DNA of 51,717 bases from Oscillospiraceae bacterium (GCA_017847875.1 JAGASN010000039.1:1-51717), one strand, 5' to 3'; positions 1 through 8,174 are shown, numbered from the stretch's first letter. Numbers and translations are program-made. The notes: generated by a model from the letters alone, not told the origin.

Positions 1-192
1 CCTTATGACAATGCTTTGGCTGAAAATTTTTTCTCTATTATCAAAACCGAATGTATTTACCGCATTAAACTTCAGACTTTTGATGAAGCTCGTCTTCTCA
101 TCGACAGATACATCTATTTCTACAATCATCAGCGTATTCAGTTTAAAACAAAACTGACTCCCCTTGAAATGAGAAGTCAGTTCCTTGCTTGA
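1..192 (+). CDS. IS3-family transposase, C-terminal fragment (cut by window edge)
   Basis: The first 192 bases encode the last 63 residues of an IS3/IS150-type OrfB transposase with no start in the window. The DNALAENFF block is the typical end of the rve (DDE) integrase core, and its glutamate (visible residue 8) is the usual third catalytic acid of the family. The tail with YNHQRIQF and TPLEMR is the normal C-terminal signature. It would carry out strand transfer of its own element. A terminal inverted repeat follows at 229-255, so the right end appears intact; whether the whole element works cannot be judged from here. Confidence 0.9.
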   Translation, partial: PYDNALAENFFSIIKTECIYRIKLQTFDEARLLIDRYIYFYNHQRIQFKTKLTPLEMRSQFLA

Positions 193-228
193 ATTTTTTA
201 TTTCTCTGCCATAATGTGCTTTTTTTGT

Positions 229-255
229 GCTGTCCGCACAATTTGGGGCTGTGCA
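229..255 (+). repeat. Right terminal inverted repeat of the IS3-family element
   Basis: A 27-base stretch starting GCTGTCCGCACAA and ending GGGGCTGTGCA follows the transposase stop by 36 bases and ends in CA. This fits the TG...CA ends of IS3-group elements. The left repeat lies outside the window, so the match cannot be checked here. Confidence 0.65.
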
Positions 256-272
256 CAAAGCGGTGCTTTTTG

Positions 273-1025
273 TTACGCCGAAATTTTTTTCCTTTTCTTT
301 TCCGCAAGATACCAGGGGAAATACATAAAGAACCAGACAACGGCAAGAAGCGGGATAAAACCGATGAAATAAAAATCTTTTCCGAAAAGTGAAGCAAGAA
401 TTTTTAAAACCGGGTTTCCTGCCGTTCCGTTGAGGAAAAAGAAATTCGTATCAAGAATTTTGTTAAGGAAGAAAACCGGAACACATTCGCAAAGAACGAT
501 TCCGAGAACCTTCGGAAGATTTCTGAAATCCGGCTTAAAACCGCCCGCAATCAGAAGAAGCGGATACATAAGGAGAAGAACATGCACCGAATTTGAATGA
601 AGGCTCATAAAGTTCCAGTAGGGAAGGTTGGTCCAGGTCGGCATCAAAAGCGCAAGAAGCGCGCCGGGAACGCAAAGGGCATAGAGAATTTCAGAAGTGA
701 GTTTGTCCCGCCGGAAGGAATTGATAACGCAGACGAAAATGTTTATGCTGCAAAGATGAAGCGGAACAAATTCCCATTCCCATTGTCCCGTTGCGGCGCT
801 TAAAATATGTTTCCAAAGTTCATCGGCAATCAAAAGCGCGGACATTATATAAAGAAAATTTTGTCTTCCTTTTTCATCGAGCTTGCGGTAAAAAACCATC
901 GCGCCGATTATTATTGCAAAGAAAACAGCCGTTACAAAAAGATGCAGAGGGCTGAAATGTTCAAAACGGATATAATCCGGGTTAAGTTTATCCATTGTGG
1001 TTTTTGTGTACCAGAATTCCGACAT
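273..1025 (-). CDS. YwaF/TIGR02206-type integral membrane protein
   Basis: A 250-residue polytopic membrane protein with about six to seven hydrophobic segments (roughly residues 28-46, 57-70, 88-104, 118-133, 140-160, 175-190 and 215-240). The early FEHFSPLHL motif and the PLHLCSIN motif around His90 are typical of the TIGR02206 (YwaF-like, TMEM164-related) family. The biochemical role of this family in bacteria is not established. The start is set by an AGGAGG six bases upstream of the ATG; a second ATG at codon 11 has no such site. It is transcribed divergently from the flavoprotein gene at 1159. Confidence 0.8.
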   Translation of the reverse strand: MSEFWYTKTTMDKLNPDYIRFEHFSPLHLFVTAVFFAIIIGAMVFYRKLDEKGRQNFLYIMSALLIADELWKHILSAATGQWEWEFVPLHLCSINIFVCVINSFRRDKLTSEILYALCVPGALLALLMPTWTNLPYWNFMSLHSNSVHVLLLMYPLLLIAGGFKPDFRNLPKVLGIVLCECVPVFFLNKILDTNFFFLNGTAGNPVLKILASLFGKDFYFIGFIPLLAVVWFFMYFPWYLAEKKRKKISA

Positions 1026-1096
1026 TCTGTCGCCTCCTTTTTTAACCTTGGATATTTTATCACAAATCGCTTTTTAAGTAAACATATTATTTATCG

Positions 1097-1125
1097 TTGA
1101 AAAAGAGAAGGCGCTGTGATAAAAT
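1097..1125 (+). promoter_or_regulatory. Sigma-A type promoter for the 1159-2589 cluster
   Basis: TTGAAA (1097-1102) and TAAAAT (1120-1125) are separated by exactly 17 bases, about 30 bases before the start of the flavoprotein gene. Confidence 0.65.
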
Positions 1126-1158
1126 TCTAATATAATTTTCAGAAAAGCGGTGATTTTT

Positions 1159-1635
1159 TTGTTCAGGGAACTTTTGCGGAAAAACAAAGCCGTTCCGAAA
1201 GAGGAATGTTTTTCAATTCTTGAAAAGGAAACCCGGGGAGTTCTTTCTGTTATGGGCGATGAGGGCTATCCTTACGGAATGCCCATGAACCATTTTTATG
1301 ACCCGGAGGACGGAAATATCTGGTTCCATTGCGGAAAAAAGGGTCACCGGTTGGATTCTCTTAAAAAGGAGCAGAAGGTTTCCTTCTGCGTTTTTGAAAA
1401 AGGCACAAAAACCGAAGGAGACTGGGCGCTTTCCGTAAGAAGCGTAATTGTTTTCGGAAAAATCGAAATCATCGAAGATTTGAAAACCGTTGCGGAAATA
1501 ACCGCAAAGCTCAGCAGAAAATTCACCTCCGATGAGGAATATATTAAAAGCGAAATTGAAAAATTCGGGAAAGAAACGGTTCTTTTAAAACTTGTTCCGG
1601 AACATATTTCCGGAAAGAAGGTAAAGGAATCCTGA
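1159..1635 (+). CDS. Pyridoxamine 5'-phosphate oxidase-like flavoprotein, NimA type
   Basis: A 158-residue FMN-binding split-barrel protein related to NimA 5-nitroimidazole reductases and PPOX-fold proteins. It begins MFRELLRK, continues with KEECFSIL and GVLSVMGDEGYPYGMPMNH, and has WFHCGKKGHRLDSL around residues 55-68, all typical of the group; FMN would bind in this barrel. The TTG at 1159 is chosen over a GTG at 1150 because it gives the conserved N-terminus and lies about seven bases after an AGCGGTGA site. It is the first gene of a three-gene cluster. The substrate is unknown; redox detoxification is only a family-level guess. Confidence 0.8.
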   Translation: MFRELLRKNKAVPKEECFSILEKETRGVLSVMGDEGYPYGMPMNHFYDPEDGNIWFHCGKKGHRLDSLKKEQKVSFCVFEKGTKTEGDWALSVRSVIVFGKIEIIEDLKTVAEITAKLSRKFTSDEEYIKSEIEKFGKETVLLKLVPEHISGKKVKES

Positions 1636-1645
1636 AAGGAGAAAC

Positions 1646-1939
1646 ATGGCATATAAACGCGAATGGCAAAGACCCCTTGAACTCGACAGACCAACCTGGG
1701 ATATGCTCCGGGAAAACAATATCTATACCGACAGCCGGAGAGATTTCCGCTGGCGCCATTGTCCCGATAAGGAAAACGGGGTGATCCATGCGGCGGTTTA
1801 TACCGTTATGAGCTATGAACACGCCGACGACATTCAGGAAAAGGATTTTCCTCTTTCTCCGGAAGGTCTTTCGGAAGCAAACGAATGGATAGAATCCAAA
1901 TTCCGGGAATTTGTTGAAGAAAACCCGGACAGATACTGA
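1646..1939 (+). CDS. Hypothetical 97-residue soluble protein
   Basis: A small acidic protein rich in Trp, Arg and Glu, with no membrane segment, signal peptide or motif I recognise. It starts 10 bases after the flavoprotein stop behind a strong GAAAGGAG site and ends two bases before the next gene, so the three are very likely co-transcribed. The second half (residues ~70-97) looks helical and charged. Function unknown. Confidence 0.7.
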   Translation: MAYKREWQRPLELDRPTWDMLRENNIYTDSRRDFRWRHCPDKENGVIHAAVYTVMSYEHADDIQEKDFPLSPEGLSEANEWIESKFREFVEENPDRY

Positions 1940-1941
1940 TT

Positions 1942-2589
1942 ATGGAAGAGAAAAGATTTTTTTACGTTGCTTTTCTTTCAACTCCCTATAAAATGGGTGA
2001 GTTTATAAGAAAAATGACCGGTTTTCCATATAACCACACGGCAATTTCCCTTTCCCCGAAGATGAAATATCTCTATTCCTTTTCCCGCCATTATAAAAAC
2101 GCGCCTTTTTACGGCGGATTTACAAAGGAATCGGTTTTGCGTTACCGGAAAAAGGATATTTTTGCCAAGATAAAAATCTGTGCGGTTCCGGTTTCGGAAG
2201 AAAATTATCAAAAGGCAAAAAAACGTCTTGAATTTTTTGCGAACCATTCGGAAGAGTATATTTATAACATGATTTCCGCCGCCTGTTTTCCCTTTAAAAC
2301 AAGGGTGAAGATAAAAAACTCTTTCACCTGCGTGGAATTTGTTTTGAGCATGCTCGAAAAATATGCGGAAATTCCGGTGCTCAAAAACAAAAAATTCTGT
2401 TCGATAAAAGAACTTTCCGCCCTTTTGGAAGATTATAAAATCTATGAAGGAAGCGCGGAAAAATTTATTGAAAACGCCTGTTGGGAAGGCGACACCTTTC
2501 CCCAGGAAAAGGGGAAATGGTTTTACTGGAAGAAAACCGCCCTCAATAACGGAAAGCTTGTCTATCGCTTTGTAAAAAGAGAAAAATAA
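1942..2589 (+). CDS. Permuted NlpC/P60-like (YiiX/YycO-type) protein
   Basis: A 215-residue protein that resembles circularly permuted papain-fold enzymes: an N-terminal beta region carrying the putative catalytic His32 (in NHTAISL) and a later FTCVEFV segment with the putative nucleophile Cys130. This His-before-Cys order defines the permuted NlpC/P60 group of amidases, peptidases and thioesterases. No signal peptide is visible, so it probably acts in the cytoplasm. It begins two bases after the preceding stop. The fold is inferred from motif order; the substrate is unknown and the active-site triad has not been verified. Confidence 0.65.
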   Translation: MEEKRFFYVAFLSTPYKMGEFIRKMTGFPYNHTAISLSPKMKYLYSFSRHYKNAPFYGGFTKESVLRYRKKDIFAKIKICAVPVSEENYQKAKKRLEFFANHSEEYIYNMISAACFPFKTRVKIKNSFTCVEFVLSMLEKYAEIPVLKNKKFCSIKELSALLEDYKIYEGSAEKFIENACWEGDTFPQEKGKWFYWKKTALNNGKLVYRFVKREK

Positions 2590-2606
2590 ATTTTCCCGGG
2601 TAAAAA

Positions 2607-2770
2607 AGCCTCCCTTGCCTAAAGAGCAAAGCTTGCGAAGCGCGCCCAGTGGGCGAAACAGCGAGCAATGTTTGGCGCCGCGGTCAAAATATTCAAGGCG
2701 TTATGCCGCAGAATATTTTGGGCACCGCAAGAGTTGGGTGGCATTTGCAAAGCAAAAGACGGAGGGATTC
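2607..2770 (+). repeat. Three-part palindromic repeat split by a nested second element
   Basis: The left end (AGCCTCCCTTGCCTAAAG) and right end (GGTGGCATTTGCAAAGC then GGAGGGATTC) match the dispersed repeat family of this window, for example 25204-25252. About 110 extra bases sit between them. This insert contains its own inverted segments (GCGCGCCCAGTGGGCG; AATATTC facing GAATATT), so it looks like a different palindromic element inserted into the first. Confidence 0.65.
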
Positions 2771-2822
2771 TTTTTTTGTATTCAGCCAAAACGAAACGGA
2801 AACGCCGGCCCAATGAAAAATA

Positions 2823-2851
2823 AAAAATCCCGCCCAAAGGCGGGATTTTAT
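2823..2851. terminator. Bidirectional rho-independent terminator
   Basis: A GC-rich stem ATCCCGCC/GGCGGGAT with a short AAA loop is flanked by A- and T-runs on both sides. It can end both the 1159-2589 cluster and the convergent gene at 2866-3099. Confidence 0.85.
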
Positions 2852-2865
2852 TTTTTCTTTAAAAA

Positions 2866-3099
2866 TCAAAGAAGGCTGTCCCTTCTGCAGGGAGAAGTCA
2901 CCTTCGGCTTTTCCTCAACTTTTGCGGAAGAGGAAAGCTCTTCGAGCATTTTTTCGGAAAGCGGAATTGCCTTGTGGCAACGGGGGCAGAGATAAGTGGA
3001 ACGGTTATATCCTGCGGGAACAATTACGGGTTTTCCGCAATAGGGGCAAAAAACTTCGATGCCTTCGTTTTCATCGTCATCCTGAAGATAGATGGACAT
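2866..3099 (-). CDS. Small zinc-ribbon protein
   Basis: A 77-residue protein with two CxxC knuckles, Cys18/Cys21 (CPYC) and Cys38/Cys41 (CPRC), spaced as in a zinc ribbon, followed by a charged tail. The N-terminus is acidic. It starts behind an AAAGGTGG site and is about 46 bases downstream of the DUF3810 gene on the same strand. Ribbons of this type often bind nucleic acid or protein partners; no specific role can be assigned. Confidence 0.65.
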   Translation of the reverse strand: MSIYLQDDDENEGIEVFCPYCGKPVIVPAGYNRSTYLCPRCHKAIPLSEKMLEELSSSAKVEEKPKVTSPCRRDSLL

Positions 3100-3145
3100 T
3101 TTCGGGAACCACCTTTCAATAATTTTATATTACAAGGTCAGTATA

Positions 3146-4252
3146 TCACAAGCTCCGGCGGTATGCAAGAAGCAAATCCACCATTTTTCCGTAACTGCGG
3201 ACTCCGTCCTGCTGGTCGTTGAGTTTAAGATAGGTATCGTTGACCTTGTCGGAAACTTCCGCAACTTTTGTGTCGTGGGCTTCAACATAAGCGTTCTGGG
3301 CGCGCATATCCGCATCTAGATAATCCGGATATTTTATCCGCAGTTCATACCAAAGCTCGTAATCCGCGGAATAAAGTGCGTTCATCGAATGGAGAAGCGC
3401 AAGGCAGTTTCCGCTGTAGCGGAAATATGCGGAATCGCTTTTTTCGCAGGCAAGATAGGCGATAAAGTTCGCTTCCGCTTCGTTCATAAAACCGCGGAGG
3501 TGGCTTTGTTCGTGCATCATCGTTGCGCCCCGGAGAAAATCCGGTCCTTCGGTGCAAACGTTTGCTTCAAAAGTATAGGGCGAATAAACTCCGGAAATCT
3601 GAAGATATGACATAACTTTTGAAAAAAAGACCGGCTTCGGTGTTCCGAATTTTCCGAAGCCCATTTTCATAAAATCATAATTCCCGGCGAATTTTTCAAA
3701 TTCGGCCTTTGCCTCGTTTGCCATACTGAAATTATTTTCGTCAAAAACGGTGATTTTGTCTTCGCCGCGGTAAAGTTTTGAACCGGCTTCGGTCGCTTCG
3801 TTAAGAAGATGCTCACAGAGTTCATAAAGCTCCGCCGGGGAGGATTTTTTGACTTCAAGCCCGGTTTTTTCGGCAAAACTTTCCCGGTAATAATTCGTTC
3901 CGCTGAAAACGGAAAAAAGGAAAAACACCGCACAGAAAACGGAAGCCATTTTCATGAGCACGCCGAAAAAATAATTGAGCACGGAATCCTTTCCCTCTTT
4001 TGATTTGAGCACAAGCTTTATCAGCCAATATATCACCAGAAAAACAAGAAAGCAGATTCCCGCTTCCATAAGCGAAAAAGGAAAAATTCCGGTAATGCTC
4101 CCGAAGATTCCGCCAAGATTTCGATAAATGATGTTATAATAACAATCCGCAAAGCCGGGGATAAATCTTGCCGCCGCAAGAAGCAAAAGCCCCAGGGGAA
4201 GAAGCATTATAAAATAAAAATAAGGTGATTTTAAAATCGATTCAGGTTTCAT
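3146..4252 (-). CDS. DUF3810 membrane metalloprotease-like protein
   Basis: A 368-residue protein with three N-terminal membrane helices (about residues 11-29, 62-82 and 98-116) and a large outer domain. The domain carries HEQSH at 247-251 followed by NEAEANFIAY, an HExxH-plus-glutamate pattern typical of gluzincin metallopeptidases, so zinc binding by His247, His251 and a downstream Glu is likely. This matches the DUF3810 family, whose substrates are unknown to me. It lies downstream of the PepV-type dipeptidase gene on the same strand. Confidence 0.8.
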   Translation of the reverse strand: MKPESILKSPYFYFIMLLPLGLLLLAAARFIPGFADCYYNIIYRNLGGIFGSITGIFPFSLMEAGICFLVFLVIYWLIKLVLKSKEGKDSVLNYFFGVLMKMASVFCAVFFLFSVFSGTNYYRESFAEKTGLEVKKSSPAELYELCEHLLNEATEAGSKLYRGEDKITVFDENNFSMANEAKAEFEKFAGNYDFMKMGFGKFGTPKPVFFSKVMSYLQISGVYSPYTFEANVCTEGPDFLRGATMMHEQSHLRGFMNEAEANFIAYLACEKSDSAYFRYSGNCLALLHSMNALYSADYELWYELRIKYPDYLDADMRAQNAYVEAHDTKVAEVSDKVNDTYLKLNDQQDGVRSYGKMVDLLLAYRRSL

Positions 4253-4267
4253 AAATTCGTTTAAAAA

Positions 4268-4296
4268 TGTAGGGGCGGATATTTATCCGCCCGCTT
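4268..4296 (-). repeat. GGGCGGATA palindrome, also a possible terminator
   Basis: A near-perfect inverted repeat (GGGCGGAT...ATCCGCCC) next to TGTAG and followed by a T-rich stretch on the minus strand, just past the dipeptidase stop. Copies with the same core occur at 18316-18341 and 38598-38623. Confidence 0.6.
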
Positions 4297-4298
4297 TT

Positions 4299-5726
4299 TT
4301 ATTTATTTACGTCGATATCGTCCAGCTCAACAAGAAGCTTTGCATAAACGAGCATCGTATCGAAAAGAAGTTTTGCAGGAGTGGATTCGTCGGACTGATG
4401 AATGCTTCCGCGGAAAAGACCGAAGGGGCTTTCGTAATCCGGGTCTTCCGGACCAAGTGCGCAGGCGTTGGGAAGATGTTTTGCATAGGTTCCGCCGCCC
4501 ATGGTATAGGGTTTCCAATGTTCCTTATGGAAAACGCTGTTGATAACGCGCATGCAGGTTTTTACCTTTTCGGATTCCGCAGGAGAATATGCGGGTTTTG
4601 TATCCGCAACCGCATGGACTGTTACGTTATATGGCTCAACGGTTTCGATGATCTTCGCAAGAAGCTTATCGCCGTTTTCGGTAACGGGATAGCGGATATC
4701 AATGGAAAGATCAAGGATTCCGCGGTCCATGGAGATAACTCCGCCGACGTGGGTGAGTTTTCCGCTGGGCTCGTCCTCAACCGGAACGCCGAGAGCCGCG
4801 CCGTTATAATCGGAGTTAACAAGCTTCAGGAATTCCATTGCGTTTTTTGCTTCGCCTTCAAAAACTTCCGCATCAAGAAGCGCGTTCGCAAGAACGCCGA
4901 TGGCGTTGATTCCGTTTTCCGGAATGGAAGCATGAACGGAAGCACCGGTTGCGGTGACTTTTACAAAATCGCCTTCCGCCTCAACGGAAATTCTTGCGTT
5001 ATCCTTAAGTTTTTCCGCAAGGCATTCGGCGCAGACATTTTTAAGGGTGATAACGGCTTTATCCGCAACAACGTTTTTAACGGTTCCGCCTTTGAAGTCA
5101 ACAACTTTTTCGTCTTTGCAGGGAATTGCGAAATAGAAGCGGAGCCCGCCTTTTTCGCCGTGGCAGATGGGATAGTTTCCGTCCGGAGTGAAGGAAACGT
5201 CCGGAAGTTTTTCGGAAACTTCGATGTAGTGGAGAAGGTCGTTCATTCCGCATTCTTCCTGACCGCCCATGAAAATCTCAATTTCGCGTTTGGGCATAAG
5301 GTCAAGATCCTTGAGGCAGCGGACCGCGAAAATTGAAGCCCAGAGCGGGCCTTTGTCATCAAGAATTCCGCGTCCGATCAGAAGGTCGCCGTCAACGGTA
5401 AGCTGATAGGGCGGATAGTTCCAGTCGTTTCCGCAGGGAACAACGTCAAGATGTCCGAAAAGACCAATTTTTTCTTCGCCTTCGCCAACGTTTGCAACAA
5501 GGCAGTAGTTATCGAGGTTTTTTACCGGGAAGCCATAGCCTTCAACAATTTCCTTTGCGGCAGCAAGAACGTTTGCGCTTTCGATTCCAAAGGGGAATTC
5601 TCCTTCGGAAACGCCGGGAGTTGCAACGGAAGGCACCGCGATTATTTTGGAAAGGTCGGCGATGAATTCCTCTTTGTGGTCTTCAATCCATTTTTCAATG
5701 CGTTTTTCATTTTCAATACTGAGCAT
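4299..5726 (-). CDS. pepV: M20 family dipeptidase, PepV/Sapep type
   Basis: A 475-residue zinc metallopeptidase of the M20 clan that cleaves dipeptides in the cytoplasm. GHLDVVP (His92, Asp94), the bridging Asp124 in DDKGPLWAS and the EE pair near 157-158 in GGQEECG give the two-metal centre and catalytic glutamate. HASIPENG marks the lid domain and MGGGTYAKH the C-terminal metal site. Length and motifs fit PepV/Sapep rather than DapE, which is shorter. The ATG lies behind an AAAGGGG site. It is probably transcribed alone or with the DUF3810 gene, with a GGGCGGATA palindrome between them. Confidence 0.88.
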   Translation of the reverse strand: MLSIENEKRIEKWIEDHKEEFIADLSKIIAVPSVATPGVSEGEFPFGIESANVLAAAKEIVEGYGFPVKNLDNYCLVANVGEGEEKIGLFGHLDVVPCGNDWNYPPYQLTVDGDLLIGRGILDDKGPLWASIFAVRCLKDLDLMPKREIEIFMGGQEECGMNDLLHYIEVSEKLPDVSFTPDGNYPICHGEKGGLRFYFAIPCKDEKVVDFKGGTVKNVVADKAVITLKNVCAECLAEKLKDNARISVEAEGDFVKVTATGASVHASIPENGINAIGVLANALLDAEVFEGEAKNAMEFLKLVNSDYNGAALGVPVEDEPSGKLTHVGGVISMDRGILDLSIDIRYPVTENGDKLLAKIIETVEPYNVTVHAVADTKPAYSPAESEKVKTCMRVINSVFHKEHWKPYTMGGGTYAKHLPNACALGPEDPDYESPFGLFRGSIHQSDESTPAKLLFDTMLVYAKLLVELDDIDVNK

Positions 5727-5898
5727 TTATCAAAACCCCTTTCGGAAAGAAATTTCTTTGCTTAATTCTATCACATTAAAGCGAAAAAGTGAATAACGAA
5801 CTGTAAATATTTTGTTAAAGCCTTCCCTCCGGGGGAATATTGCTTTTCGCCAACCGGACGCAGGGAACGGTTTTGACCGTTCCGTTTTGGCTTATATC

Positions 5899-5932
5899 AA
5901 AAAAGCGGCACCGAAAAGTGCCGCTTTTAAAA
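5899..5932. terminator. Bidirectional terminator after the FAD oxidoreductase gene
   Basis: The stem AAAGCGGCAC/GTGCCGCTTT with a four-base loop and flanking A/T runs lies just past the minus-strand stop at 5941. Confidence 0.85.
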
Positions 5933-5940
5933 AATTTTGT

Positions 5941-7308
5941 TTATTCAACAATTTCTCTTGCAACAAGAACGCCGCTTGCGGAAGCGTGGGAAAGGGAATG
6001 GGTAATTCCGCTTCCGTCGCCGATGATGTAAAGTCCTTTATGTTTTTTGGACATAAGTTTTTTGTTAACTTCAACTTCCATGTTATAGAATTTTACTTCA
6101 ACGCCATAAAGAAGGGTGTCGTCGTTGGTGGTTCCGGGCGCGACTTTATCGAGGGCATAGAGCATTTCGATAATTCCGTCAAGAATTCGTTTCGGAAGAA
6201 CGAGGGAAAGATCGCCGGGAGTTGCCGCAAGGGTCGGAGTGATGAAAGCTCCTTCAATGCGGTCTTCGGTGGAACGTCTTCCACGGATAAGGTCACCGAA
6301 ACGCTGGACGATAACTCCGCCGCCGAGCATATTGGAAAGTCTTGCAATGCTTTCACCGTAACCGTTGGAATCCTTGAAAGGTTCGGAAAAATGTTTTGCA
6401 ACAAGAAGAGCGAAGTTTGTGTTTTCGGTCTGTTTTGCCGGGTCTTCATAGCTGTGACCGTTAACGGTGATGATTCCGTTGGTGTTTTCGTTAACTACAG
6501 CGCCTTTCGGGTTCATGCAGAAAGTTCTTACAAGGTCGCCGTATTCCTTGGTGCGGTAAACAATTTTGCTCTCATAAAGCTCATCGGTAAGATGGGAGAA
6601 AACTTCCGCCGGAAGTTCAACGCGGACGCCGATATCAACTCGGTTGGATTTTGTGGGAATTTCCATTTCTCCGCAGACTTTTTCCATCCATTTGCTTCCG
6701 CTTCTGCCGACGGAAATTACGCAGTCCCTGCAGAAATAGGATTCGTCCGCGGTTTTGACTTCATATCCGTTTTCGGAAGCAACAATGTGCTCAACGGGGG
6801 TATCGAAGAAAAATTCGACCTTTTCCTTAAGGAAATTATAAAGATTTTCGAGAACGACGTAGTTGATATCCGTTCCGAGATGGCGAACGGAAGCATCGAG
6901 AAGGTGAAGGTCGTTCTGGATGCAAAGTTTTTTGAATTTTGTTCCGGCGGTGGAATAAAGCTTTGTGCCTTCGCCGCCATAGGCCATGTTTATCTCATCG
7001 ACGTAACGCATAAGCTCAAGAGCTTTTTTCTTGCCGATATATTCATAAAGAGTTCCGCCGAAATCGTTGGTGATGTTATATTTTCCGTCGGAAAAAGCGC
7101 CGGCACCGCCAAAACCGCTCATAATTGAACAGGTTTTGCATGCAATGCAGCTTTTTACTTTTTCGCCGTCAATGGGGCAGCGGCGTTTTTCAAGGGAATG
7201 TCCCGCTTCAAAAACCGCGACCTTAAGTTCCGGTTTTTTCCGGATAAGTTCAAAGGCGGAAAAAATTCCGCCGGGACCGGCACCGATTATAATTACGTCA
7301 TATTTCAT
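5941..7308 (-). CDS. NAD(P)/FAD-dependent oxidoreductase (FAD-dependent protein family)
   Basis: A 455-residue flavoprotein. The N-terminus MKYDVIIIGAGPGG is a Rossmann dinucleotide-binding motif, and a small cysteine cluster follows (Cys44, and Cys54, Cys57, Cys60 in CIACKTC) before GFGGAGAFSDGKYN. This arrangement is typical of the COG2509-like FAD-dependent dehydrogenases of anaerobes, whose substrate is generally undefined. The start at 7308 is chosen because it opens the Rossmann motif and follows a GGAGGTG site; the 17 extra upstream codons are not family-like. The C-terminal GDGSGITHSLSHASASG fits the second FAD-binding segment. Confidence 0.82.
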   Translation of the reverse strand: MKYDVIIIGAGPGGIFSAFELIRKKPELKVAVFEAGHSLEKRRCPIDGEKVKSCIACKTCSIMSGFGGAGAFSDGKYNITNDFGGTLYEYIGKKKALELMRYVDEINMAYGGEGTKLYSTAGTKFKKLCIQNDLHLLDASVRHLGTDINYVVLENLYNFLKEKVEFFFDTPVEHIVASENGYEVKTADESYFCRDCVISVGRSGSKWMEKVCGEMEIPTKSNRVDIGVRVELPAEVFSHLTDELYESKIVYRTKEYGDLVRTFCMNPKGAVVNENTNGIITVNGHSYEDPAKQTENTNFALLVAKHFSEPFKDSNGYGESIARLSNMLGGGVIVQRFGDLIRGRRSTEDRIEGAFITPTLAATPGDLSLVLPKRILDGIIEMLYALDKVAPGTTNDDTLLYGVEVKFYNMEVEVNKKLMSKKHKGLYIIGDGSGITHSLSHASASGVLVAREIVE

Positions 7309-7401
7309 GGAAAAGAGCACCTCCGAAGGTGATTTTTTATAACTAATACAGTATAACATCGGCAGAAGAAATTTGCAAGATAACAGAAAAAAGATATGAT
7401 T

Positions 7402-7419
7402 TTGTTAACACCTTAACCG
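7402..7419 (+). promoter_or_regulatory. Possible distal Rex operator upstream of hydCBA
   Basis: The 18 bases match the Rex consensus TTGTTAANNNNTTAACAA at 12 of 14 defined positions (only the final two differ). It lies about 125 bases upstream of the -35 box of the hyd promoter. Confidence 0.45.
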
Positions 7420-7510
7420 AAGAAAAAATGCAGAGGTTAGTACAACATAACCGCAATTGAAAAAAATTTGGGATAAGTTGTGCAAAAAGGTCTTATATTG
7501 AGACAAAATT

Positions 7511-7528
7511 TAGTTATTTATTTAACAA
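7511..7528 (+). promoter_or_regulatory. Possible proximal Rex operator upstream of hydCBA
   Basis: The sequence reads TAGTTA, a spacer, then TTAACAA and matches 12 of 14 defined positions of the Rex palindrome. It ends 16 bases before the -35 box. Rex senses the NADH/NAD+ ratio and often controls hydrogenase genes in clostridia, so the position makes biological sense. Confidence 0.5.
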
Positions 7529-7544
7529 ATTTTCATAAAAACTA

Positions 7545-7573
7545 TTGCTTTTTATATATAAAGGGTTTATAAT
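7545..7573 (+). promoter_or_regulatory. Promoter of the hydCBA operon
   Basis: TTGCTT (7545-7550), a 17-base spacer and a perfect TATAAT (7568-7573), giving a leader of about 100 bases before hydC. The rest of the 7309-7682 gap shows no gene; the leader has a GC-rich patch near 7585-7620 that I could not assign to a known riboswitch. Confidence 0.75.
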
Positions 7574-7682
7574 TTAACAGAATTGGGGAGGTAGCTACGC
7601 TCAAAGCGGCGCGGGCTCTCTTATTTTGTGGATTAGTAATGAAAATCGAAACAAAAAAACAGTTCAAGGGGGAAATCAAAAA

Positions 7683-8174
7683 ATGGCTCATCTCAGCGAA
7701 GCCGCTGTCGTTAAGATCAACGAAATCTGCGACAGATACGCAAACGAAAAAACACCGCTCATAATGATCCTCAGCGATATCCAGAAAGAATATGGATATA
7801 TCCCGCTGGAGGTCCAGGAAATTGTTTCCGAGCGCACCGGAATCTCCGTTGCCGAAATTTACGGAGTAGTAACCTTCTATTCTTTCTTCTCGCTCAAACC
7901 GAACGGAAAATATGTTATCGGCTGCTGCCTCGGAACCGCCTGCTACGTAAAAGGCGCACAGCAGATTGTTGACAAATTCTCCGAAATTCTCGGAATCAAA
8001 CCCGGCGAAACCACCGAAGACGGTCTTTTCACCATCGACGCTCTTCGCTGCATCGGTGCCTGCGCAATTGCACCGGCTGTCACCATCAACGGAAAAGTTT
8101 ATCCCCATGTTGAGGTAAGCCAGGTTGCGGGAATTATCGATGAATATAAAGCAAAGGAGGCGGCTGAAGCATGA
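7683..8174 (+). CDS. hydC: Bifurcating [FeFe]-hydrogenase gamma subunit (NuoE-like)
   Basis: A 163-residue thioredoxin-fold [2Fe-2S] protein homologous to NuoE. The cluster ligands are the usual pairs: Cys82/Cys87 in CCLGTAC and Cys123/Cys127 in CIGAC. In HydABC complexes this subunit relays electrons next to the NADH-oxidising HydB. The ATG at 7683 is preferred over an upstream TTG because it follows an AAGGGGG site and gives a normal NuoE N-terminus. It is the first gene of hydC-hydB-hydA and its end overlaps hydB by four bases (ATGA), implying coupled translation. Confidence 0.93.
   Translation: MAHLSEAAVVKINEICDRYANEKTPLIMILSDIQKEYGYIPLEVQEIVSERTGISVAEIYGVVTFYSFFSLKPNGKYVIGCCLGTACYVKGAQQIVDKFSEILGIKPGETTEDGLFTIDALRCIGACAIAPAVTINGKVYPHVEVSQVAGIIDEYKAKEAAEA

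Noticed and set aside
2615..2995. A 126-codon open frame after the papain-like gene
   Set aside because: It runs through the nested repeats and a terminator, and has no family resemblance.
7580..7625. Riboswitch in the hydC leader
   Set aside because: Too short, and no conserved aptamer motif could be recognised.
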